A stretch of 14,419 nucleotides of DNA, from positions 6,851 through 21,269 of the forward strand of contig DFBT01000102.1 of NCBI GenBank assembly GCA_002366725.1. The letters run 5' to 3'. The DNA comes from Caldifarciminota bacterium UBA3073 (GTDB lineage: Bacteria > Hydrothermota > UBA3073). The position numbers and the translations under genes were made by a program. Shown here piece after piece: positions 7,816-13,658 of this stretch. How positions within the stretch are numbered: the first letter of the stretch is position 1; each line of letters begins with the position of its first letter. The notes beneath the pieces are model-generated. The model was not told the DNA's origin. It ran no database searches and saw only the letters and a program-made list of their open reading frames with translations.

Positions 7816-7871
7816 TTTGGTCCTTGGTCATTTTCCCCTCTTCATTTATCTTCTATCCTTCATCATTTCCA
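7816..7871. repeat. Degenerate 7-bp tandem array, eight units, YYYNNTC type
   Basis: Read on the plus strand in steps of seven from 7816, six of the first seven units end in TC at the same phase (TTTGGTC, CTTGGTC and so on; the third ends in CC), and an eighth is degenerate. Only the pyrimidine-rich pattern and the period are conserved. On the transcribed (minus) strand it is a purine-rich leader ending just before the Shine-Dalgarno of the protease-barrel gene, so it lies in its 5' untranslated or intercistronic RNA. Confidence 0.75.
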
Positions 7872-7900
7872 CTGTTTACTATTTTGCTCGGAGAAAACAC

Positions 7901-8527
7901 TTAAAATACATAAGACACCCTGATTCCCATGGGCTGGGGTTCAAAAAACAGGTTAATATTGCTCTTTTTTCCCATCTTGGCAGATATGATGGCAGATATA
8001 AAGCGGTTTATGATACCAACACCGATGCAATAGGATGCACTCGAGAGGGCCCTTCGTTCCCCCTTTCTCAAATTTCTGAAGATTTGCCACTCGTTATCTT
8101 CCCATTTCCAGTCGAGTCCGGGAGAAATTTCGTTATCTTTAATATACTTCAATTGCCTCTCCCTGTCATCGGGAAAGAGTTGCCTTGCCTCTTCTTTTAC
8201 ACTTATATTGTAAGATTCTCTTGATGAATACCACTCAACTGTATTATAATATTCTTCATCCATTCCTGTTTTTGCTCCGGAGTGCTGGTGGGCATATCCC
8301 GTATAATCGTTCCTCAGGATATCGGCATACCTATTGAATCCCAAATACGACAGTATTATCCCTCCTTCTATTGCAAACGCCCTCAGGGCATCATCTTTCT
8401 CCCCCATATATAACTCGCCGAGTCCCGGGACCGCGAGCGATAGTAATACTGCCTTTTTTGTCGTTTTTTTCTCCCCCGTACTCCACAGAAGCGAAGCTAT
8501 GAGGGATGTCACAATTAATACCTGCAT
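7901..8527 (-). CDS. DUF5683-like membrane protein
   Basis: 208 residues, start supported by GAGGAGGAG just upstream of the ATG and by a consensus promoter. The N-terminus is a short signal peptide or anchor. Residues 23-60 (KKAVLLSLAVPGLGELYMGE and a following hydrophobic helix) match the A-x-x-x-S-x-x-x-P-G-x-G-x-x-Y-x-G pattern of DUF5683-type proteins, which are common in Bacteroidota and related phyla and have no settled function. A hydrophilic middle (about 70-160) is followed by a second hydrophobic segment (about 163-185), and the chain ends in VSYVF, a barrel-like aromatic end. It is the first gene of the minus-strand unit, 98 bp upstream of the protease-barrel gene, so it may be an envelope partner of it. 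Family assignment is by motif only. Confidence 0.68.
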   Translation of the reverse strand: MQVLIVTSLIASLLWSTGEKKTTKKAVLLSLAVPGLGELYMGEKDDALRAFAIEGGIILSYLGFNRYADILRNDYTGYAHQHSGAKTGMDEEYYNTVEWYSSRESYNISVKEEARQLFPDDRERQLKYIKDNEISPGLDWKWEDNEWQIFRNLRKGERRALSSASYCIGVGIINRFISAIISAKMGKKSNINLFFEPQPMGIRVSYVF

Positions 8528-8578
8528 TTCTCCTCCTCAGGATATGATCTTTGGAGAGAGGACATCTAACTACTCCAT

Positions 8579-8607
8579 ATTATAGCATATTATTTAATGG
8601 ATGTCAA
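8579..8607 (-). promoter_or_regulatory. Consensus sigma-70 promoter of the envelope gene unit
   Basis: On the minus strand TTGACA (8607-8602) and TATAAT (8584-8579) are separated by 17 bp. Predicted start near 8572 leaves a leader of about 45 nt to the DUF5683-like gene. It probably drives the genes from 8527 down to at least 3861, since no comparable promoter is seen in between. Confidence 0.87.
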
Positions 8608-8630
8608 GTAAAAAAGTAAACAAATAAGCT

Positions 8631-8731
8631 TCCTTACCAAGAGGTGTGGGAAGACTTCCCAGCTTGTCACGACGGGCTATCTGACGGGACAGGCGATCGG
8701 GAGAGTTTTCGGTTCGACTGAGTTCACCGAA
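8631..8731. repeat. Palindromic, repeat-like DNA between the divergent promoters
   Basis: This GC-richer block contains GGGAAGACTTCCC (8649-8661), a near-palindrome, and TTCGGT...ACCGAA (8708-8713 with 8726-8731) around a TCGACTGAGTTC loop. The latter resembles dispersed intergenic elements seen in many bacterial genomes. It may also hold operator sites for the flanking promoters; nothing allows a choice. Confidence 0.45.
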
Positions 8732-8754
8732 GTCGGAATTTTCTCGTAAAGTTC

Positions 8755-8783
8755 TTGACTTTCGCTAAAACTTGTGATATAAT
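8755..8783 (+). promoter_or_regulatory. Sigma-70 promoter of recJ, giving a near-leaderless transcript
   Basis: TTGACT (8755-8760) and TATAAT (8778-8783) with a 17-bp spacer. A start seven bases after the -10 box would be at about 8790, only about three bases before the recJ ATG at 8793. No Shine-Dalgarno fits in that space. The promoter diverges from the minus-strand promoter at 8579-8607. Confidence 0.85.
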
Positions 8784-8792
8784 AACCTCCAT

Positions 8793-10481
8793 ATGTATAA
8801 TAAATGGATCATTCCCGAGCCCGTTGACGATAAGATTTTGGATTCCGCGGTAAAAAGACTCAATATCTCTCCCACGATCACGGCAATTCTTTCAAGAAGG
8901 GGTCATACAACCGAGGAGGAGATACACGACTTTCTTTATCCCGCGGTGGAAAATCTCCACGACCCATTTTTGATGAGAGATATGGAGAGAGCGGTGGGGA
9001 GGATTATAAGGGCGGTAAAAAATAAGGAAAGGATACTTATTTATGGAGATTACGATGTGGACGGAGTAACGGGAACCTCACTCCTCATTCGCCTATTAAA
9101 ACGCATAGGAGCAGATGTATGCTACTATATACCACACCGCAGAAGAGAGGGTTATGGTTTGTCTTTGGAGGGTGTAAAGTATGCATTGAAACATTATGTA
9201 AACTTGATAATAACTGTAGACTGCGGTTCGGGGGCGGCAGGGGTTATTGGGGAGGCGCTAAAAAACGAGATAGATGTTATAGTGACCGACCATCATGAGG
9301 TGAGGGGAGAATTGCCTCGCGATGTTCCTTTTCTCAATCCTCTCTTCGATGATTACCCATTCAAGTATCTCTCGGGATGTGGTGTTGCATTTAAGCTCGC
9401 GCGGGGCATCGTGAGGACACTTGGACTGTCGGAAAAAGAACTCTTCTGGGAATTTGACCTTGTGGCGCTTTCAACCGTGTGTGATGTAGTTCCGCTCATT
9501 GGAGAGAACAGGATATTTGTAAAACACGGTATGAGGTGTATAAAGAAGAGCAGGAATAGGGGAGTTAGAGCCCTGCTTGATGTTTCTGGACTTAAAGGAA
9601 AAGATATAACCACATATCATCTGGGATTTGTCCTTGGCCCAAGGGTGAATGCACAGGGAAGACTGGAGGATGCGAGCTTGGCAGTTCGGCTGTTTATAAC
9701 TGAGGATGAGCAAGAGGCTCTCCTGATTGCCAGAAAACTCTCCATAGAAAATCAGAAGAGGATGACAATAGAGAGGAAAATAGTCGAAGAGGCGAGTCTA
9801 CTTGCGGAAAAGATGAAGGGGAGGTATGGATTCGTTATCGATTGCAAGGACTGGCATCCGGGCGTTGTGGGAATTGCCGCATCTCGAATAGCTGGTAAAT
9901 TCTACAGACCAACCGTCCTAATATCTGTGGTTGATGGAATTGGAAAGGGTTCGGGGAGGAGTATTCCCGAATTTAATCTCTACGATGCACTCAAGGAGTG
10001 CCAGGATATGTTCCTTTCGTTTGGTGGACATAAGTTCGCCTGCGGCATCAAAATAGACCCCGCAAACATAGAGAAATTCAGGGAAAGCTTCGACGACATA
10101 GCAAAAAGGGAGCTTGAAAAGCAAGAACTTGTCCCCAAGTTACAGGTCGATGCCGCCATCTCCCTGGAAGATATAACCCCCCAGTTCGTAGAAGAACTCT
10201 CTCTCCTTGCACCCTATGGCACCGCAAATCCAGTTCCCGTCTTTTTGTCTCGTGGGCTTCAGGTTGTTGGTTATCCTAACCTAATTAAAAATCAGCACTT
10301 AAAGTTTAATCTTAGTGAAAAAGGTAAACTTATAAAGGCAATTGCTTTTAACAATAAAGAGTTAGATGTGATGATATCGACGGGTTCATTTATAGACGCA
10401 GTATATCAGGTTATGAAGAATCAATATGATAGTAGAGAAAGCATAGAGTTAAATATCAAAGATGTCCGGTTATGTCCATAA
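8793..10481 (+). CDS. recJ: Single-stranded-DNA-specific 5'-3' exonuclease RecJ
   Basis: 562 residues, the usual RecJ length. RecJ degrades single-stranded DNA from 5' ends in recombinational and mismatch repair, using divalent metal ions. All DHH-family motifs are intact: GDYDVDG (85-91), PHRRREGYGL (114-123), VDCGS (142-146), VTDHHE (164-169), the ALSTVCDVVPL and GPRVNAQGRL segments, and the DHHA1-side motifs HPGVVGIAASRI, GSGRS and FGGHKFACG. The C-terminal OB-like part is present. The start fits the family N-terminus (KWI...). It appears to be translated from a near-leaderless mRNA. The last 70 or so codons (from about 10265) are clearly more AT-rich, with TTA and AGT codons, than the rest; this could be patchy divergence or recombination. 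It is separated from the next gene by a palindromic spacer. Confidence 0.97.
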   Translation: MYNKWIIPEPVDDKILDSAVKRLNISPTITAILSRRGHTTEEEIHDFLYPAVENLHDPFLMRDMERAVGRIIRAVKNKERILIYGDYDVDGVTGTSLLIRLLKRIGADVCYYIPHRRREGYGLSLEGVKYALKHYVNLIITVDCGSGAAGVIGEALKNEIDVIVTDHHEVRGELPRDVPFLNPLFDDYPFKYLSGCGVAFKLARGIVRTLGLSEKELFWEFDLVALSTVCDVVPLIGENRIFVKHGMRCIKKSRNRGVRALLDVSGLKGKDITTYHLGFVLGPRVNAQGRLEDASLAVRLFITEDEQEALLIARKLSIENQKRMTIERKIVEEASLLAEKMKGRYGFVIDCKDWHPGVVGIAASRIAGKFYRPTVLISVVDGIGKGSGRSIPEFNLYDALKECQDMFLSFGGHKFACGIKIDPANIEKFRESFDDIAKRELEKQELVPKLQVDAAISLEDITPQFVEELSLLAPYGTANPVPVFLSRGLQVVGYPNLIKNQHLKFNLSEKGKLIKAIAFNNKELDVMISTGSFIDAVYQVMKNQYDSRESIELNIKDVRLCP

Positions 10482-10524
10482 ATAACATGGGCATAATACA
10501 TATAATAAATACCAAGATGTAAGA

Positions 10525-10591
10525 TAAGCCACAGATTACACAGATAAGAAAAATTCTTTAATCTGTGAAAATCAGTGTAATCCGTGGCTTA
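10525..10591. repeat. Large intergenic palindrome (17-bp arms)
   Basis: Arms TAAGCCACAGATTACAC (10525-10541) and GTGTAATCCGTGGCTTA (10575-10591) pair with one mismatch. The inner segments also echo the arms (AGAT/ATCT). No U-run follows the hairpin on the plus strand; A residues do, so it is not a standard terminator of recJ. It resembles the CCACAGATTACACAGATT-type palindromes that recur between genes in many environmental bacterial genomes. Confidence 0.85.
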
Positions 10592-10622
10592 AAAAAGGAT
10601 TTTATGAAATAAAATTAATATT

Positions 10623-11333
10623 GTGGCTCATCGCAATCTCATAGCATCTCTCATCTCTAATATCGGTGGAAGATACTCCACAGAACTCGAAATAGACCTT
10701 GACTCGGGAAGAGACGAGGAGATATTCAAATGGTTCCTGGCGTCCGTACTTTTTGGTGCGAGGATAGGTGAGAAGATAGCCGTGAATACATACAGGGAAT
10801 TTGAGAAGGGGGAAATCTTGTCTCCACGCGAGATTGTAGACACGGGCTGGGACGGACTTGTGGAGCTACTGGATACTGGGGGATATGTGAGATATGACTT
10901 TAAAACCGCCACAAAACTCTTGAATATCTGTGCAGCGCTTATCGGAGACTATAACGGCGACCTCAATCTACTGCACGGACAAGCAAAGAATGAGAAAGAG
11001 CTTGAAGGGCGACTTAAGGCACTCGGTAAGGGGATTGGCGATGTCACGGTAAACATATTTTTGAGAGAACTACGGGATGTGTGGGACAGAGCAAATCCGT
11101 CTTTGCAGGAATTAGTGGTTCTCGCTGCAAGGAGAATGGGATTCATAACCGAGGGCGAGAAAGCGCTGCAAAATTTAAGGGTGATATGGCAGAGAAATGG
11201 GATGAAGGGCAAGGTGTTCGCAGATTTTGAGGTTTCACTTTTACGGCTCGCAAAGAACTTCTGCAAAAAGAGAAGATGCGGGTTCTGCCCCGTCTCATCA
11301 GAGTGTCCAGAAAAGGAAAACAGTTCATATTAA
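10623..11333 (+). CDS. HhH-GPD / endonuclease III-like Fe-S protein lacking the usual catalytic residues
   Basis: 236 residues from a GTG start with no clear Shine-Dalgarno. The all-helical layout and the hairpin KGIGDVTVN (136-144) place it in the HhH-GPD base-excision superfamily. Cys214, Cys219, Cys222 and Cys228 (C-x4-C-x2-C-x5-C) form a [4Fe-4S] loop like that of Nth/MutY (normally C-x6-C-x2-C-x5-C). Aligning the hairpin with E. coli Nth puts Val141 at the catalytic Lys120 position, and no VDTHV-type segment is seen; the Asp138 position falls in WDRANP. It is therefore not a standard Nth. It could be a specialised glycosylase or a DNA-binding relative without lyase activity. A similar uncharacterised HhH group exists in archaea and some bacteria, from general memory. 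It sits between recJ and purD without tight coupling, and its neighbour recJ fits a DNA repair context. Confidence 0.75.
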   Translation: MAHRNLIASLISNIGGRYSTELEIDLDSGRDEEIFKWFLASVLFGARIGEKIAVNTYREFEKGEILSPREIVDTGWDGLVELLDTGGYVRYDFKTATKLLNICAALIGDYNGDLNLLHGQAKNEKELEGRLKALGKGIGDVTVNIFLRELRDVWDRANPSLQELVVLAARRMGFITEGEKALQNLRVIWQRNGMKGKVFADFEVSLLRLAKNFCKKRRCGFCPVSSECPEKENSSY

Positions 11334-11433
11334 GCTGCTAATCATCACGCGTACGAAATTTTTAACAAGGACTCCTACGAGACTTGAATGAGAGTTTTTT
11401 AGGGTATCACTCATCTTGTTTAACTTGATAATA

Positions 11434-11460
11434 GTCTGTTGTCTGTGGTCTGTAGTCTTA
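11434..11460. repeat. 7-bp tandem array, GTCTGTN
   Basis: GTCTGTT, GTCTGTG and GTCTGTA follow each other from 11434, then a partial unit GTCTTA. Only the seventh base varies among the full copies. The array lies 40-65 bp upstream of the purD start and within its probable leader or promoter. Confidence 0.88.
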
Positions 11461-11484
11461 TATGTTCTCTGTGGTTATGCTTGG

Positions 11485-11491
11485 TAGGAGG
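11485..11491 (+). promoter_or_regulatory. Ribosome binding site fixing the purD start
   Basis: TAGGAGG lies seven bases before the ATG at 11499, and the protein from there begins with the family's MRVAVIGGGGREHAL. This decides against the in-frame ATG-free upstream start at 11439, whose 20 extra residues would be encoded partly by the GTCTGTN repeat. Confidence 0.9.
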
Positions 11492-11498
11492 TTTTATT

Positions 11499-12749
11499 AT
11501 GAGAGTCGCTGTTATTGGGGGAGGGGGACGTGAACATGCCCTCGTGTGGAAACTATCAAAGAGTCCACAGGTGGATATGATATACGCCCTTCCCGGAAAT
11601 GGCGGAATTGGAGAGATCGCAGAGTGTGTGGATATAAAGACAGATGAGATTGAGGAGATTCTGAGGTTCGTGAAGGATGTTGATTATGTGATTGTGGGTC
11701 CGGAGGTGCCGTTGTCTCTGGGCTTGGTGGACCTTGTGGGAAAACATAAGGGATTTGGTCCGACCAGAGATGCCGCACTTGTGGAGTCGTCGAAGGCATT
11801 TGCAAAAGACCTGATGAAGAAAACGGGGTTACCAACCGCCGACTTTGATATATGTAGGGTCAGAGAAGAGGCTCTCTTGAAGATACGGGGGAAGAAATAT
11901 CCCCTCGTAATAAAGGCGTCGGGTCTTGCAGCGGGTAAAGGGGCATTTGTAGTGGAAAACGAATCCGATGCGAGAGAAAAGATAGAAAAACTCATGGTAG
12001 AGAAAATCCTCGGTGAGGCGGGGAAAGAGATAGTGATAGAGGATTTCCTGAGGGGAGAAGAGGTATCTGTGCTTGCATTTACGGATGGGAAGCACTTTCT
12101 CCCGCTTATCCCTTCACAGGACCACAAAAGACTCCTTGACGGAGATAAGGGCCCAAACACGGGGGGAATGGGTGCTTATGCGCCCGTTCCATTTTTATCC
12201 GATGAGGATGTGGAAAAAATTATAGACAGGATTTTCGAGCCGGCAGTCTATGGATTGAAGAAAGGGGGAATAGAGTATAAGGGTGTGTTGTATGCGGGGC
12301 TTATGATTACGGATGATGGTCCGAAGGTGCTCGAGTTCAATGTGAGGTTTGGCGACCCCGAGACCCAGGCAATTATCCCCCTCATGGAGTCTGACCTCAT
12401 GGAATTGATACTTGCCACAATAGAGGGGAGGCTGGGAGAGATGAGAATAAACTTCAACGCGGGATACTCAACCTGTGTCGTGCTTGCCTCCTCTGGATAT
12501 CCCGGTAAATATGAAAAAGGTAAGGAGATAACGGGATTTGAAGATGTGGATGACGCAATTATTTTTCACGCCGGCACAAAGAGGGTAGGGGGAAGATTTC
12601 TTACAAATGGTGGCAGGGTATTGGGTGTAACCGCCACGGGAGATAAGCTTGAAGATTCTATAGAGAAGGCATACGGAGAGGCAGAGAAGATACATTTTGA
12701 TGGTGTGTACATGAGGAGGGACATCGGGAACAGGGGGGTAGTGGGGTGA
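11499..12749 (+). CDS. purD: Phosphoribosylamine-glycine ligase (GAR synthetase)
   Basis: 416 residues, normal for PurD. The enzyme joins glycine to 5-phosphoribosylamine using ATP in the second step of cytoplasmic purine synthesis. The N-domain shows VIGGGGREHAL (5-15), PGNGG and VVGPEVPLSLGLVD. The ATP-grasp core shows IKASGLAAGKGAFV, IEDFLRGEEVSVLAF, DGDKGPNTGGMGAYAP and LEFNVRFGDPETQ, which contain the nucleotide- and metal-binding residues. The C-terminal domain is complete (GYSTCVVLASSGYPGKYEKG). No other pur gene is in view, so purine genes are dispersed in this genome. It is followed by a repeat-rich 90-bp spacer before rnc. Confidence 0.97.
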   Translation: MRVAVIGGGGREHALVWKLSKSPQVDMIYALPGNGGIGEIAECVDIKTDEIEEILRFVKDVDYVIVGPEVPLSLGLVDLVGKHKGFGPTRDAALVESSKAFAKDLMKKTGLPTADFDICRVREEALLKIRGKKYPLVIKASGLAAGKGAFVVENESDAREKIEKLMVEKILGEAGKEIVIEDFLRGEEVSVLAFTDGKHFLPLIPSQDHKRLLDGDKGPNTGGMGAYAPVPFLSDEDVEKIIDRIFEPAVYGLKKGGIEYKGVLYAGLMITDDGPKVLEFNVRFGDPETQAIIPLMESDLMELILATIEGRLGEMRINFNAGYSTCVVLASSGYPGKYEKGKEITGFEDVDDAIIFHAGTKRVGGRFLTNGGRVLGVTATGDKLEDSIEKAYGEAEKIHFDGVYMRRDIGNRGVVG

Positions 12750-12750
12750 T

Positions 12751-12799
12751 GGTAGGAGCAACCTCCAGGTTGCGAAAACAGTAAGCAGGTAGGAGCAAC
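12751..12799. repeat. 12-bp direct repeat plus small hairpin after purD
   Basis: GGTAGGAGCAAC occurs at 12751-12762 and 12788-12799. The first copy runs into a hairpin, GCAACCT (12758-12764) with AGGTTGC (12767-12773). The hairpin starts within 10 bases of the purD stop but has no U-run, so termination is doubtful. The motif resembles dispersed GTAGGAGCAACCT...AGGTTGC intergenic elements. Confidence 0.7.
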
Positions 12800-12805
12800 G
12801 TTTAT

Positions 12806-12830
12806 CCTTTAACCTTTAACCTTTATCCTT
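12806..12830. repeat. 7-bp tandem array, CCTTTAA
   Basis: CCTTTAA twice, then CCTTTAT and a partial CCTT, in unbroken 7-bp phase. It ends ten bases before the rnc ATG, in the place where a Shine-Dalgarno would be expected, and the array itself contains none. Confidence 0.88.
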
Positions 12831-12839
12831 GACAACAAT

Positions 12840-13460
12840 ATGAGTATTGAGGATGAAATAGGTATAAAATTCAGAGACAAAAAGCTCCTGAAGAGGGCGC
12901 TCAGCCATTCCTCCGTATCGAGAGATTCGAACGAGAGACTCGAGTTTCTGGGGGATGCAGTACTCGAACTCGTTGTGTCAAAGAATCTCTACCAGAGTTA
13001 CCCCTATGACGAGGGTGTACTTACGAACAAGAGGGCAGAATTTGTCTGCACCGGAACGCTTGCATCTGCGGCACATGGGATTGACCTCGATAGATACATT
13101 TTGATTGACAGGGACGAAACATTATCAGAATCTGTACTTGCCGGCTGTTTCGAGGCACTCATAGGGGCAATTTACCTGGACCGGGGAATGAGAATGGTGG
13201 AGAATTTCATCAAGAAAACCATCCTCTTTGCCAACCACGAAATTGAGAAGAACTGGAAGGGAATGCTTCAGGAATATATGGTGAGGAATAAGGGACTCTA
13301 TCCAGAGTACAAATTGATTAAGGAGACCGGACCTCCCCATCGGAGGGAGTTTGAGGTAGAGGTATGGGTCGGGGAAGAGATGTGGGGAAGTGGAAGTGGG
13401 AGGTCTATACAGAGCGCAGAGAAAGAGGCGGCAAAGATGGCAGTGAAAAAGCTGCCGTAA
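12840..13460 (+). CDS. rnc: Ribonuclease III
   Basis: 206 residues, slightly shorter than E. coli RNase III (226). The enzyme cleaves double-stranded RNA in rRNA and mRNA processing. The catalytic domain carries the signature NERLEFLGDAVLEL (31-44) with Glu35 and Asp39 matching E. coli Glu41 and Asp45, and CFEALIGAIYLDRG with Glu105 matching Glu117. The residue matching the metal ligand Asp114 (the D in the usual ADAFEALIG) is Gly102 here, in AGCFEALIG. A dsRNA-binding domain fills about 138-206 (QEYMVRNKGLYPEYKL ... SAEKEAAKMAVKKL). The ATG at 12840 fits the family N-terminus, but no Shine-Dalgarno precedes it. An acpP/fabF or ffh neighbour, frequent beside rnc elsewhere, is absent. Confidence 0.95.
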   Translation: MSIEDEIGIKFRDKKLLKRALSHSSVSRDSNERLEFLGDAVLELVVSKNLYQSYPYDEGVLTNKRAEFVCTGTLASAAHGIDLDRYILIDRDETLSESVLAGCFEALIGAIYLDRGMRMVENFIKKTILFANHEIEKNWKGMLQEYMVRNKGLYPEYKLIKETGPPHRREFEVEVWVGEEMWGSGSGRSIQSAEKEAAKMAVKKLP

Positions 13461-13625
13461 TGGCAATGCAAAAATTAAATATCAAAATGCAAAATGACAA
13501 ATTAAAATTCAAACATTTTTAAGAGGATGTCCATCTTTGTGAACTTAGTGCCCTCGTAGTTTTGTCCTTAATTTTACATTTTTATATGTAATTTTGATAT
13601 TTACATTTTGATTTTTGATTTTACT
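13461..13625. repeat. Mirror-image pair of 7-bp arrays with an unrelated centre
   Basis: Directly after the rnc stop, eight 7-bp units of a GCAAAAT/TCAAAAT type run from 13461 to 13516. After a centre at about 13524-13569, eight units of the reverse-complement type (ATTTTGA) run from 13570 to 13625. The arms share a perfect 13-bp inverted match, TAAATATCAAAAT (13476-13488) with ATTTTGATATTTA (13591-13603). The centre (CTTTGTGAACTTAGTGCCCT) resembles another dispersed intergenic motif. It could fold into a long imperfect hairpin between rnc and the next gene. Confidence 0.75.
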
Positions 13626-13658
13626 CTCTATTATCTGTGGTTGAACTTGGAGGTATCT

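Noticed and set aside
10525..10591. Intrinsic terminator after recJ
   Set aside because: The hairpin is followed by A residues on the plus strand and has a 33-base loop; no U-run is present.
11439..11498. Upstream 20-codon extension of purD
   Set aside because: It would start inside the GTCTGTN repeat, without a ribosome site, while TAGGAGG plus ATG at 11499 gives the exact family N-terminus.
12829..12836. TTGACA just before the rnc start as a -35 box
   Set aside because: A matching -10 box would lie inside the rnc coding sequence and none is visible; the start codon is fixed by homology.
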